DNA of 64,000 nucleotides, taken from positions 310,001-374,000 of the forward strand of contig CAVZNF010000015.1 in NCBI GenBank assembly GCA_963776565.1, given 5' to 3'. The notes beneath the pieces are model-generated. The model saw only the letters and a list, made by a program, of their open reading frames with translations. It was not told the DNA's origin and made no database searches. This stretch comes from GMQP-bins7 sp963776565 (GTDB lineage: Bacteria > Actinomycetota > Thermoleophilia > Gaiellales > Gaiellaceae). The position numbers were made by a program, and so were the translations under genes. Positions 24,664-33,999 of this stretch are shown in pieces. How positions within the stretch are numbered: position 1 is the first letter of the stretch; the number at the start of each line of letters is the position of its first letter.

Positions 24664-26049
24664 GAGATGGGCGGACGCCGGTCCGCCCACGGCCGTGCCG
24701 CCTCGATCTGTGCGGCGAGGCTCAGGAGGAGCGCGTCGCCGGCCGGCGGGCCGATCGCCTGGACGCCGATCGGAAGGCCGCCTTCGCTCCAGTGCAGCGG
24801 GAGCGACATTGCCGGGAGCCCCGTGAGGTTCGCGATGGCGGTGAACGGCGTGAACTCGGTGTTACGCAGGAGCTGCTCGATGGCCCCGTCCACCTCCTCC
24901 TGCCACCCGATCGGAACCGGCGGCAGCGCGAGGGTTGGCGTGAGCACGACGTCGACGTCATTCCAGAACGCGACGATCCGGCGGGCCAGGATCTGCAGCG
25001 ACGCGACCGCGCGTCCATAGCTCGGCCGCGGACGCGGCGTGCGCCGCCTCGACGAGCCCTCGGTTCAGCGGCGTCAGCAACGAGATGTCCTCGACCGGAT
25101 GAAGCGCCGGGCCGACCTGCCAGACCGCGATGAAGGTGTCGAACAGGCTCGGCTCGCGCCATGGGGGAGTCGCCTCTCTCACGTCGTGACCCAGGTCGGC
25201 GAGCAGGGCCGCGGCTGCGGTAACCGCGGCGACGCACTCGGGATCGACGGCCACGTCGATGGGCGGAGTCGAGGTGACAGCGATCCGGAGGCGTGGAGGC
25301 GCCTCGGCCACCGTCTCCGCGAACGGCCGCTCGGGCGGTGGCGCCCACCACGGATCTCCCGGCTCGTAGCCGGCGAGAACGTCGAGGATGTGGGCGGCGT
25401 CCTCGACGGTACGCGTGAGCGGGCCCGCGGTGGAGAAGCCCTCGAATGAACCGAACGGCGCGCTCGAGACACGCCCGCGCGAGGGCTTGAGCCCGAACAG
25501 GCCGCAACAGGATGCGGGGATCCGGACGGAGCCGCCGCCGTCGGTTGCGTGGGCAGCCGGCACGAGTCCCGCTGCAAGCGCTGCCGCCGCGCCGCCACTC
25601 GATCCGCCCGGCGTCAGCGCCGGGTTCCAAGGGTTCCGGGTGACCCCATTGAGCTCCGACTCGGTGAACGCGACCGTCCCGAACTCCGGCGTGTTCGTCT
25701 TGCCCACGATGACGAACCCGGCCTCGCGGATCCGCCGCACGACGGCGCTGTCGAAGTCCGGGACGTAATCGGCGTAGGCACGCGACGAGTACGTCGTGCG
25801 GATGCCGGCGGTCGGCGCCAGGTCCTTGATGGCGATCGGAACTCCGCGGAACGGTGCGTCGCCTGGCGACGAGTCGACGAGCGCCGCTGCCTCCAGCGCT
25901 TCGTTTCCGCAGACCGTGACGAACGAGTTCAGCGTCGGATCGAGCCGTTCGATCCGTTCGAGGTGGTGCTCGACGAGCTCGGTGGACGAGAGCTCGCCGC
26001 TGCGCACGAGTCGCGCCTGCTCGACGGCCGAGAGGAACGCGAGCTCCAT
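24660..26049 (-). CDS. Amidase signature family protein, reading frame broken once
   Basis: Ser-cisSer-Lys amidase related to GatA and other amidases. The N-terminal part starts MELAFLSAVEQARLVRSGEL and holds the lysine in GVPIAIKDLAPTAG and the Ser-rich LTPGGSSGGAAAALAAGLV with DGGGSVRIPASCCG. The C-terminal part (VLTPTLALPPVPIG, ANLTGLPAMSLPLHWSEGGLPIGVQ) is one base out of register; one extra base near 25019-25024 explains it. The full length is about 462 residues. ATG 26049 has a TAGGTT element 7 nt upstream. It is a stand-alone amidase, since no gatB or gatC lies nearby, and the substrate is unknown. Confidence 0.9.
24669..24688 (+). terminator. Hairpin after the SAM hydroxide adenosyltransferase, inside the amidase 3' end
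   Basis: GGGCGGAC and GTCCGCCC form a perfect stem with loop GCCG, 6 nt after the plus-strand stop codon. The same DNA encodes the last residues of the convergent amidase. There is no T-run. Confidence 0.45.
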
Positions 26050-26056
26050 CTCGGCG

Positions 26057-26062
26057 AACCTA
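26057..26062 (-). promoter_or_regulatory. -10 element TAGGTT for the amidase
   Basis: TAGGTT on the minus strand, 7 nt before ATG 26049, with no Shine-Dalgarno between. It lies 15 nt from the 3' end of tRNA-Phe. Confidence 0.6.
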
Positions 26063-26076
26063 CCAGCGTCCGAAAG

Positions 26077-26149
26077 TGGCGAGGGCCGGACTTGAACCGG
26101 CGACACCACGGTTTTCAGCCGTGTGCTCTACCAGCTGAGCTACCTCGCC
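26077..26149 (-). tRNA. tRNA-Phe (GAA)
   Basis: 73 nt on the minus strand. Acceptor GGCGAGG pairs with CCTCGCC, the D-arm is AGCTCAGCTGGTAGAGC, the anticodon loop GCTGAAAACC gives GAA, and the T-arm is GCCGGTTCAAGTCCGGC. The discriminator is A and CCA is not encoded. Confidence 0.97.
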
Positions 26150-26167
26150 GCGGCGACTCAGTGTAGT

Positions 26168-26173
26168 TAGGTT
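26168..26173 (+). promoter_or_regulatory. -10 element TAGGTT for arginase
   Basis: TAGGTT, then 6 nt, then ATG 26180, with no Shine-Dalgarno. It is divergent from tRNA-Phe. Confidence 0.6.
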
Positions 26174-26179
26174 CTCCCG

Positions 26180-27082
26180 ATGAACGCGAGACCTGAGATC
26201 GCCGTCATCGGCGCGACGCTCGACCTGGGCCAGGGCCGCCGCGGTGTCGACATGGGGCCGTCCGCGATCCGGTACGCGGGTCTCGAGGAGCGTCTCGTGG
26301 GTCTTGGCTATGTCGTGCGCGACGAGGGAAACGTCGAGACGGCCGTCGCCGAGGCGACGGCGCTCCGTGACGAGCGGGCGCGCTTTCTCCCCGAGATCCA
26401 CGACACGTGCGAGCTCATCGCCGCACGCGTGGCCGAGGCGACGACGCGGGGCGCGCTGCCGCTGGTGCTCGGTGGCGACCACTCGGTTGCGCTCGGCACG
26501 CTCGGTGGCATGGCCTCCGTTCACGGCCCGGGTGGAGTGCTCTGGATCGACGCCCATTCGGACATCAACACGCCCGAGACCAGCCCTAGCGGGAACGTTC
26601 ACGGGATGGCGCTCGCCGCGGCTCTCGGCCTGGCCGGCCCTGGGTTCGAAAGTGACGCCTGGCCGTTGCCGGCGGTCGACCCGAAGCGGGTCGCCCTCGT
26701 CGGCACACGCCTGCTCGACGACGGCGAGCGCAGACTGCTCCGAGAGGCGGGCGTTCGCGTCTTCACGATGAGCGAGGTCGACCGCATCGGGATCGAACGG
26801 GCGGTTCGGGAGTCGCTCGACAGGATCTCCGGCGCCGGCTTCGTGCACGTCTCGTTGGACATGGACGTCCTCGACCCGGATGTAGCGCCGGGCGTGGGAA
26901 CGCCTGTGCGCGGCGGCCTGACCTATCGCGAGGCGCACCTCGCGATGGAGCTCGTCGCTGAGTCGGGCAGCGCGCGGTCGCTCGAGGTCGTCGAGGTGAA
27001 TCCGATCCTCGATCGCGAGAACACGACAGCCGCGACCGCGGTCGAGCTCGTGGCGAGCGCGCTCGGCGCCACGATCATGTGA
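26180..27082 (+). CDS. rocF: Arginase
   Basis: 300-residue ureohydrolase that converts arginine to ornithine and urea. The manganese-binding blocks are GGDHSVALGTLGG, WIDAHSDINTPE and SLDMDVLDPDVAPGVGTP, close to the classic arginase signatures. The N-terminal LGQGRRGVDMGPSAIR is also typical of arginase rather than agmatinase. The gene is single, with a leaderless-type promoter, and is convergent with the methyltransferase gene. Confidence 0.93.
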   Translation: MNARPEIAVIGATLDLGQGRRGVDMGPSAIRYAGLEERLVGLGYVVRDEGNVETAVAEATALRDERARFLPEIHDTCELIAARVAEATTRGALPLVLGGDHSVALGTLGGMASVHGPGGVLWIDAHSDINTPETSPSGNVHGMALAAALGLAGPGFESDAWPLPAVDPKRVALVGTRLLDDGERRLLREAGVRVFTMSEVDRIGIERAVRESLDRISGAGFVHVSLDMDVLDPDVAPGVGTPVRGGLTYREAHLAMELVAESGSARSLEVVEVNPILDRENTTAATAVELVASALGATIM

Positions 27083-27085
27083 GAG

Positions 27086-27958
27086 CTAGTCGCGGCGCGC
27101 GAGTGTGACTCGACTCCGAGCTGGGAAGACGAGCTCGTCGCCGTCGACGTAGGGCTCGACCGCTCGCCGAACGTCCTCGCGGAGGTCGTGGGCGTCGTCC
27201 TCGTCGAGTGCTGCGATCGCCGACGCCAGCGTGCCCGAGAGATCGAGCGTCGTCTCCCAGTACTCGTCGAAGCCTCGGTACCGCCACGTGAGCTGGACGT
27301 CCTCCTGCGCGAGAAGCTCGAGACCGGCGTCCTCCACGAGGCTGCGTACTCGCTCGGGGTCGGCAAGCCTGAAAGGCCCGGGAGCGTCCGGTTCCGGGCG
27401 CGCTGTTACGCCTCGCGCCACCAGCACGCGTCCGACCGCCGACGCCCAGGGGTTCTCGTCGGCACTCGCCCAGACGGCGAGCACGACGCGTCCGCCAGGC
27501 CGGAGGACGCGCGCTGTCTCCGAGAACGCCACGGACGGCTCGGGAACGAGCATGTAGCCCCAGCGGCAGAGCACCCCGTCGACGCTGGCATCGGGCAGCT
27601 CGAGCGCCTGCGCGTCCTGGGCCAGGAACTCGACGTTCGAGAGCCCCAGCTCCGAGGCCCGACGCTCCGCTGCGGCCACCATCGCCGGGGCAATGTCGCT
27701 GGAGATCAGGCGACCGGTGGAGCCGATGCGCTCGGCCGCGAGAAATCCGGTGTCTCCCGGGCCGGCCGCGAGCTCGAGCACGGTGTCGCCCGGCTGCGGA
27801 TCGAGGAGCTCGACGAGCCGTTCGGAGAGGCTGCGAGACGCTTGCCAGAGGAGTGGGCGCCTTCGCTCCCAACCGCTTGCGACTCGCTCCCAGCCCTCGA
27901 TGCTCTCGTCCGAGGCCGCCCGGAGCCCACCCGGCGGCACCGGCTCAGGCTGCGGCAT
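27086..27958 (-). CDS. Class I SAM-dependent methyltransferase
   Basis: 290 residues. SAM-binding motif I reads VLELAAGPGDTGFLAA; motif II follows as LISSDIAPAMV, and the post-motif VEFLAQDAQALELPDASVD and VLRPGGRVVLAVW are standard. It resembles UbiE/MenG-type methyltransferases in the core, but the rest does not fix a substrate. Its start overlaps the LLM oxidoreductase gene by 14 nt, so it is likely the last gene of the minus-strand M20-MFS-LLM operon. Confidence 0.87.
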   Translation of the reverse strand: MPQPEPVPPGGLRAASDESIEGWERVASGWERRRPLLWQASRSLSERLVELLDPQPGDTVLELAAGPGDTGFLAAERIGSTGRLISSDIAPAMVAAAERRASELGLSNVEFLAQDAQALELPDASVDGVLCRWGYMLVPEPSVAFSETARVLRPGGRVVLAVWASADENPWASAVGRVLVARGVTARPEPDAPGPFRLADPERVRSLVEDAGLELLAQEDVQLTWRYRGFDEYWETTLDLSGTLASAIAALDEDDAHDLREDVRRAVEPYVDGDELVFPARSRVTLARRD

Positions 27959-28964
27959 GCGCGAACTGCGGGATGATGTCGCGGCCGTAGGCGGTCAGAT
28001 CCTCCTCCTGGCCGTGCGTCATGAGGTAGATGTTGAACTGGTCGACGCCGATCGCCTCGAGCTCCTTCAGCTTGGCGGTGGCCTGCTCGGCGTTGCCGAG
28101 GACGCAGAAGCGGTCGCAGATCTCGTCGGTGACGAACTCGCCGTGCTTCGCGCCGACACGGGAGTGCTCGTCGTAGTCGTAGAACTTGCGAACGCGCACG
28201 TACTCGGTGAGCTCGTGCGGGATCTCCGACTCGTAGCCGTAGCGCTCGATGAGGTCCATGACGTGGTTCGACACCATCGCCGGGAACCAGCGCACCTGCT
28301 CGCGCGCGTCGGCGATGTCGTCGGTGATGTGGCTGGGCGCGCAGACGATGCACTTGAGCTCCGACGGATCGCGTCCCGCCTCGGCGGCGGACTCGCGAGC
28401 GGTGTCCATGATCCATTTGATGATCACGGGATCGGCGAGCTGGATGATGACGCCGTCTCCGACCCGTCCAGCCACCGCGAGCGCCTTCGGACCGTAGCCG
28501 GCGACCCACATCGGGATCTCCGGAAGCTCCGGCCGCACCCACGCGAGTTTCAGCGGCTTCTCGTTCCACTCGACCTCGCGACCGTTCATGAACTCCTTGA
28601 TCATCCCGCAGCGCCGCTCGAACTCGGCGATACGAACGGGCTTGTCTCCGATGTACCGCACCGCCGAGTCGCCGCGCCCGATTCCCATGACCATGCGCCC
28701 GTTCGAGATGTCGTGGAGCGTCGCGTACCCGCTCGCGAGAACCGTCGGCTCGCGTGTCCCCGGGTTGGTCACGCAGTGCCCGAACTTCATCGTCGACGTC
28801 GCCTGTACGGCGAGCGTGAGGAGCGGGAACGACTCCTGCCACAGCACGTGCGAGTCGTACGTCCAGCCGTACTCGAAGCCGTTCGACTCCGCGTGCTGGA
28901 TCAGCTCGAGGAAGCGGCTGTAGGGCGGGTCGGGGAGAACGGTGACGCCGAAGCTCAGTCCCAT
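27945..28964 (-). CDS. LLM-class flavin/F420-dependent oxidoreductase
   Basis: 339-residue TIM-barrel enzyme of the luciferase-like monooxygenase class, probably using coenzyme F420. Landmarks are FGVTVLPDPPYSRFLELIQHAE, YDSHVLWQESFPLL, GHCVTNPGTREPTVLAS and MVMGIGRGDSA. ATG 28964 is preceded by GAAGGAG at Shine-Dalgarno distance, unlike the leaderless genes. The neighbours suggest a role in handling pyrimidine- or hydantoin-type compounds, but its substrate cannot be read from sequence. Confidence 0.88.
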   Translation of the reverse strand: MGLSFGVTVLPDPPYSRFLELIQHAESNGFEYGWTYDSHVLWQESFPLLTLAVQATSTMKFGHCVTNPGTREPTVLASGYATLHDISNGRMVMGIGRGDSAVRYIGDKPVRIAEFERRCGMIKEFMNGREVEWNEKPLKLAWVRPELPEIPMWVAGYGPKALAVAGRVGDGVIIQLADPVIIKWIMDTARESAAEAGRDPSELKCIVCAPSHITDDIADAREQVRWFPAMVSNHVMDLIERYGYESEIPHELTEYVRVRKFYDYDEHSRVGAKHGEFVTDEICDRFCVLGNAEQATAKLKELEAIGVDQFNIYLMTHGQEEDLTAYGRDIIPQFAHAAA

Positions 28965-29006
28965 CTCGGATTCTCCTTCGCTCGTTCGGAAGCGTGATTA
29001 TCGATC

Positions 29007-30115
29007 CTAGAGCCGCATCGCGCGAAGCGGAATCAGCGTGGCGGCGCCGAGCGCGGCGATCACCGCGAACGCGAGCCGACCGTCACTCGGCAGCTCGAAC
29101 GCGAGACCGGCCAACGGCGTGCCGATGACGACGGTGAGCACGGCACATGCGTTCACCAGCGCGATTGCCGCACCCGGGGCGTCCGGTCGAGCACGCTGCG
29201 CCGCCGCGAAGATCACCGCGAACGGAAGGCCCGAGAGCCCGAGCACGAGCGCGCCGAAAGCGGAGACGGCGAGCGACCAGCCGAGAGCGAGCACGAGAGC
29301 TCCCAGCGACGTTCCGAGGAGGCCGGCGACGACGATCCGTCTCCCGCTGACGCGTCCTGCCAGGAGCCCGCCGGCCGGACGGGTCGCGATGCCGACGAAG
29401 AGGATCAGGCCGCCGGCCAGTCCCGCCGCAGTCGAGCTTGCGCCTTCGCGCTCGAGGAGCGGAACCACCCAGTTCCCGGCGACGACCGCGAGCCCGAACG
29501 TGGCCGCCTGCAGGAGGCCGATTGGGAGCAACCGACGGTCGCGGACGACCCACTGGCCCGCGTGGCCGACGCGCGGAAGGCCGACGGCGGCGATGGTCGG
29601 GACAAGGGCGAGAAGCGACAAGAGAGCTCCACTCCAGTACGGCGCGCGCCAGCTCGTGGCGTCGGTCAGCGGAGGCACGACCATGAGTGCGAGCCCGCCC
29701 CCGACCATGGTCGCGCCGCCGTACAGCCCCTGCAGCGCCGTTCGTCCGCCTCCCGCGCGGACGAGATCGAGCCCGGCCACGAACCCCGCACCGGAACCCA
29801 GGCCCACGACCGCGCGTCCGAGGAGCGCAAGCCCGAAGCCGGCGTCGACGAGGAGGATCAGATTGCCGACGACTCCCGCCGCGATCGCGAGAAGCGCGAT
29901 GCGCCGCGAGCCGAAGCGATCCGCGCCGCGCCCCGATGGGAGCTGAACCGCGAGGAGCGTGACGAAGAGCGCGGTCGTGAGCAGGCCGACTGCCGCGAGC
30001 GAGACGCCGTAGTGCTCGGCGAGCGGGTCGGCGACGGCGCCGACGTTCGAGACGTTCCAGGTCAGGCAGGCCCCGACCGCGAGTCCCGCGGCGACTCCAC
30101 GAAGCGACGTGACAT
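29007..30115 (-). CDS. MFS transporter, N-terminal reading frame broken
   Basis: Major facilitator protein of about 370 residues with some twelve helices. The helix-2/3 loop motif is present as LPSGRGADRFGSRRIALLA. The transporter frame is open from before 30100 but has no usable start. ATG 30115 (MSRR) has GGAGGG 7 nt upstream but is in another frame; one missing base between about 30100 and 30115 would join them. It lies between the M20 carbamoylase and the LLM oxidoreductase, all in the same direction, so it may move a related compound. Confidence 0.85.
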
Positions 30116-30168
30116 GGCTGGACCCTCCATGGACGACGCCGCGCGGCTGGTCGACGGCGCCTCGCGGA

Positions 30169-31419
30169 TCAGCGGCCGCCGCCGTCGGCGACCCAGGCGA
30201 TTGTCTTCGACGCCAGGCGGTCGAGCGCGGAGACGGCGAGCTCGAGGTGCTCCTCGCGTGTGTCCTCGAGCTTCGTGTGCGAGAGCCCGCGGAGGCTCTG
30301 CACGAACAGCATCACCGTCGGGACACCGGCGCGCGACACCTCGGCGGCGTCGTGGAGCGGGCCAGACGGAAGTTGGTGCGTGGTTCCGGCGACGTCGTGG
30401 ATCGCCTCCTCGCAGAAGCCGATGAGCGTCTCGTCGAAGAGGATCGGCTCGATCGACCAGATCCGCTCCCAGTCGACCTCGATCGACTCCTCCGCCGCGA
30501 ACCGCTCGCTCGCCGCCTTCGCTTCGGCGAGCATCGCGGCCAGGCGCTGCGCGTTGAGGTCGCGCTGATCGAGGAGTTGCTCGGCCGTCTCCACGACCGA
30601 TGTCACGATTCCCGGCTTGCAGACGACGCCGCCCGACGTGCAGACGGCGCCGCCGCCTGTTCGGCGCGCGATGTCGCGGATCTCGAGCGCGAGCTTCGCT
30701 GCACCCGCGAGCGCGTCGCGGCGCTTGTTCATCGGAGTCGATCCGGCATGTGCCGCCTGCCCGTGCCAGGTGATTCGGTGACGCTCGACGCCGAATGTGC
30801 CGAGGACGACGCCCAGGGGAAGCCCGAGCGACTCGAGGACGGGACCCTGCTCGATGTGCAGCTCGAGATAGGCGGCTGCGGATTCGAGCTCGGACCGAGC
30901 GTCGAGCGCCGTATCGAGATCGACACCGTGCGCCGTAAGCGCGTCGGGCAGCGAGATGCCGTCGCGGTCGGCGAGCTGTCGAAGCTCGTCCTGGTCGGCC
31001 ATCGACCCCGCTGCTGCGCTCGAGCCGAAGAGGCTGCGGCCGAAGCGCGCGCCTTCCTCGTCGGCCCAGTTCACGAGCCGGATCGTGACCGGCGGCTTGC
31101 CCTCGCTCGCGACCCGACGCAGCACCTCCACGCCCGCGATGACATTGAGGCACCCGTCGAGCCAGCCGCCGTTCGGGACCGAGTCGATGTGTCCGCCGAT
31201 GAGGACAGCGCGCTCCGACTCTCCGGGCAGCGTGAACCACTGGTTCCCCGCTGTGTCGATCGCCTCCTCTGCGGAGGTGCTTGCGACGCGGTCACGGAGC
31301 CACTCTCGAGCTCGTTCCCACGTCTCCGTCCACGCCACGCGCTGCGCCCCGTTCTCGTCTCCGGTGAGCTCCCGGAGTTCCTTCAGCTCGGCCACCGTGC
31401 GTGCGGGTTCGAGTCCCAC
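30169..31419 (-). CDS. M20 family N-carbamoyl amino acid hydrolase / beta-ureidopropionase
   Basis: 416-residue zinc amidohydrolase of the hydantoinase/carbamoylase subfamily. Metal motifs are IGGHIDSVPNGGWLDG, NWADEEGARFGRSLFGS and LELHIEQGPVLE. The dimerisation domain has GQAAHAGSTPMNKRRDA, and the end has SGPLHDAAEVSRAGVPTVMLF, all typical of N-carbamoyl-L-amino acid hydrolase and beta-ureidopropionase. With the dihydropyrimidinase downstream on the other strand it could perform the decarbamoylation step of reductive pyrimidine breakdown. GTG 31419 has a TAGGCT 6 nt upstream. Confidence 0.9.
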   Translation of the reverse strand: MGLEPARTVAELKELRELTGDENGAQRVAWTETWERAREWLRDRVASTSAEEAIDTAGNQWFTLPGESERAVLIGGHIDSVPNGGWLDGCLNVIAGVEVLRRVASEGKPPVTIRLVNWADEEGARFGRSLFGSSAAAGSMADQDELRQLADRDGISLPDALTAHGVDLDTALDARSELESAAAYLELHIEQGPVLESLGLPLGVVLGTFGVERHRITWHGQAAHAGSTPMNKRRDALAGAAKLALEIRDIARRTGGGAVCTSGGVVCKPGIVTSVVETAEQLLDQRDLNAQRLAAMLAEAKAASERFAAEESIEVDWERIWSIEPILFDETLIGFCEEAIHDVAGTTHQLPSGPLHDAAEVSRAGVPTVMLFVQSLRGLSHTKLEDTREEHLELAVSALDRLASKTIAWVADGGGR

Positions 31420-31425
31420 GGGGGG

Positions 31426-31431
31426 AGCCTA
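31426..31431 (-). promoter_or_regulatory. -10 element TAGGCT for the M20 carbamoylase operon
   Basis: TAGGCT on the minus strand followed by six C bases and GTG 31419. Leaderless type. It shares a 53-nt divergent spacer with the ABC permease gene. Confidence 0.65.
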
Positions 31432-31472
31432 GTCCGCCTGCATGGGTCACGCGGGTGTGACAGATTGGGGAA

Positions 31473-32321
31473 ATGCCCGCCCGGGTTGGCAAGCACGTGG
31501 CGACGTTTCTGCTCGTCCTCGGAAGCCTGTGGGCGTTGTGGGAGGGCTACAAGTGGCTCTGGGAGAGCACCGGCTGGACGTGGCCATTCGCTGTCGACGA
31601 TCTGACCGTCCCGCACCTCCACTCGATCCTGCTGCAGCTCGGAGAGCCGACATCCACAGGAGACGACCTCTGGCTGTACCTCCTCCGAGCCGCGCTCTTC
31701 ACAGCGAAGTCCGCCGCCGTCGGCTTCGCGATCGGCGCCGTCGTCGGATTCGTCCTCGGTGTCGTGCTGGCGCAGTTCGACGTCCTGAGGCGCGGAGTCA
31801 TGCCGTACGTCGTCGCGTCGCAGACGATTCCAATCCTTGCGCTCGCGCCGATCCTCGTTCGCGGTCTCGGAAGCGTTTCGATCAACGGTTCGCCTCCGGC
31901 GGACTGGGTCCGCGTATCGGTGATCGCCGCCTACCTGACGTTCTTCCCGGTCACCGTGAACACGCTTCGAGGCCTGCGCTCGGCGGATCCCTGGGCGCGC
32001 GAGCTGATGCACTCCTACGCGGCTCGCGGCTGGACGATCCTGTGGAAGCTCGAGGTGCCATCTGCGCTGCCCTACATCTTCACGGCGCTGAAGATCGCGG
32101 CGACGGCAAGCGTGGTCGGCGCGATCATCGGTGAGCAGACAGCCTCGATCTCGAACGGTCTCGGCGGCGCGATCCTCAACTTCAACCAGTACTACGTTCT
32201 CGAGCCGACGAACCTGTGGGCGACGAACTTGTACGCGGCGTTGCTCGGAATCAGCTTCTTTCTCCTCGTGCTCTTGGCCGAGAAGGTCGTCGTGCACCGC
32301 GCGCCCGAGCACCTCGTATGA
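31473..32321 (+). CDS. ABC transporter permease (nitrate/sulfonate/pyrimidine type), first
   Basis: 282 residues with about six helices. The binding-protein-dependent permease loop is visible as YAARGWTILWKLEVPSALPYIFTALKI. The long region after the first helix (residues about 35-70) is a soluble insertion. It belongs to the TauC/SsuC/ThiX-like group. The ATPase gene starts inside its stop codon (ATGA). A second permease follows the ATPase, so the membrane part is probably a heterodimer. Confidence 0.9.
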   Translation: MPARVGKHVATFLLVLGSLWALWEGYKWLWESTGWTWPFAVDDLTVPHLHSILLQLGEPTSTGDDLWLYLLRAALFTAKSAAVGFAIGAVVGFVLGVVLAQFDVLRRGVMPYVVASQTIPILALAPILVRGLGSVSINGSPPADWVRVSVIAAYLTFFPVTVNTLRGLRSADPWARELMHSYAARGWTILWKLEVPSALPYIFTALKIAATASVVGAIIGEQTASISNGLGGAILNFNQYYVLEPTNLWATNLYAALLGISFFLLVLLAEKVVVHRAPEHLV

Positions 32322-33133
32322 GCTCTGTCGCCCCCGTGGTCTCGATCACGGGCCTCTCGAAGGTCTTCGGCAAGGGCGATGTCACGGCACTTCAGGGCAT
32401 CGACCTGGAGGTGGGACGCGGGGAGTTCGTTTCCCTGATCGGCCCGTCGGGTTGCGGGAAGTCGACGTTGCTGCGCATCGTCGGCGACATCACCGAGCCG
32501 ACCGAGGGCGACGTCACGGTCAACGGGAAGTCGGCCCGCCGGGCGCGGCTCGATCGCGACTACGGGATCGTGTTCCAGGCGCCTGTCCTGTACGACTGGC
32601 GCACCGTCACGAAGAACATCGCTCTGCCCCTCGAGATGCTCGGCTGGGACCGAGCGAAGCGTGCGGCGCGCGTCAAGGACATGGTCGAGCTCGTCGAGCT
32701 CAACGGGTTCGAGAAGCACCATCCCTGGCAGCTCTCGGGAGGTATGCAGCAGCGCGTCTCGATCGCACGGGCGCTTTCCTTCTCGCCGGCGCTCCTGCTC
32801 ATGGACGAGCCGTTCGGCGCGCTCGACGAGATGACACGGGAGCGTCTCAACCTGGAGCTGCTCCGCATCTGGGCGGAGACGGGCTCGACGGTGATCTTCG
32901 TCACCCACTCGATCTCCGAGGCGGTGTTCCTGTCCACGCGTGTGGTCGTGATGTCCCCGCGGCCGGGCCGGATCGCGGGCGTCGTATCCGTTGACCTGCC
33001 GCAGCCACGCACTGCTGCCACGCGGGAAGAGCCACGCTTCTTCGAGCTGGTGACTCAGGTTCGGGAGTTGCTGCACGCGACGGGTGCAGACGAGGTCGAG
33101 GAGCCGCTCGTGGCCGAGAACGAGATCGCGTGA
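32318..33133 (+). CDS. ABC transporter ATP-binding protein
   Basis: 271 residues. Walker A GPSGCGKSTLL, Q-loop VFQAPVLYDW, signature QLSGGMQQRVSIARAL, Walker B LLLMDEPFGALDEMT and switch His in VIFVTHSISEAVFL are complete. It is close to TauB/SsuB-type importers. ATG 32318 overlaps the first permease stop, and the stop overlaps the second permease GTG, giving a compact permease-ATPase-permease block. Confidence 0.95.
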   Translation: MSSVAPVVSITGLSKVFGKGDVTALQGIDLEVGRGEFVSLIGPSGCGKSTLLRIVGDITEPTEGDVTVNGKSARRARLDRDYGIVFQAPVLYDWRTVTKNIALPLEMLGWDRAKRAARVKDMVELVELNGFEKHHPWQLSGGMQQRVSIARALSFSPALLLMDEPFGALDEMTRERLNLELLRIWAETGSTVIFVTHSISEAVFLSTRVVVMSPRPGRIAGVVSVDLPQPRTAATREEPRFFELVTQVRELLHATGADEVEEPLVAENEIA

Positions 33134-33948
33134 GCATGCTGGACTCGACCGCTGTCTCGCCATCGCGGCTCGGCGAGCGGGTCAGGTACTGGGTGCCTGC
33201 GGTCGCGGTCTTCGCCCTCGGGCTTGCCGCCTGGCAGTGGTTTCTCCCGGACGTGCTCGGGGTCGAGGACTTCCTGCTTCCGCGACTCTCCGACGTCATC
33301 CGAGCGTTGATCGAAGAGCGCGACCTGCTCCTTCGCGGTGCGTGGATCACCCTCAAGGAAGCAGTCGGCGGTTTCGTACTGGGGAGCGGAACCGCGATCA
33401 TTGCGGCGCTCGTCCTCGCGCGCTGGCGTCCATTCGGCAACGCCCTGATGCCGTACATGATTGCGGCGAACGCGGTCCCCATCATCGCGTTTGCGCCGAT
33501 CACGAATGCATGGTTCGGTCTTCTCAGCCCCTGGTCGAAGGTCACGATCGCGGCCGTCCTGTGCTTCTTCCCGGTGCTCGTGAACACATTGCGTGGGCTC
33601 ACGTCGGTCGATCCCGAGTCGATCGAGCTGATGCGCTCGTACGCGGCGCCCGAGCGCGAGGTCTTCCGCCGGGTCCGCATTCCGAGCTCGCTTCCGTATG
33701 TCTTCTCCGCCTTGAAGGTGGCGAGCGTCCTTGCGATGATCGGCGCCGTGGTCGGCGACTACTTCGGAGGGTCTCTCGAGGCCTTGGGTATCGTCGTGCT
33801 GAGCGCAGTGAACCTCTCGCGGTACGCGACCTCGTGGGCGGCGATTCTCGTTGCGAGCATCATGGGCATCGCCTTCTACGCCACGATCGCCGGGATCGAG
33901 CGGTACGCGCTGAGCTGGCATCCATCCGTGAAGCGGCGGGGGTCATAG
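33130..33948 (+). CDS. ABC transporter permease, second
   Basis: 272 residues with about six helices and the permease loop YAAPEREVFRRVRIPSSLPYVFSALKVA. It is homologous to the first permease (31473-32321) but clearly diverged. GTG start overlaps the ATPase stop. The substrate-binding protein gene follows after 51 nt with its own Shine-Dalgarno. Confidence 0.93.
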   Translation: MSMLDSTAVSPSRLGERVRYWVPAVAVFALGLAAWQWFLPDVLGVEDFLLPRLSDVIRALIEERDLLLRGAWITLKEAVGGFVLGSGTAIIAALVLARWRPFGNALMPYMIAANAVPIIAFAPITNAWFGLLSPWSKVTIAAVLCFFPVLVNTLRGLTSVDPESIELMRSYAAPEREVFRRVRIPSSLPYVFSALKVASVLAMIGAVVGDYFGGSLEALGIVVLSAVNLSRYATSWAAILVASIMGIAFYATIAGIERYALSWHPSVKRRGS

Positions 33949-33999
33949 GCAGGTAGGACAGGCTTCGGGATTGACCCGAGGCCGAGAAACGGAGGGCAC

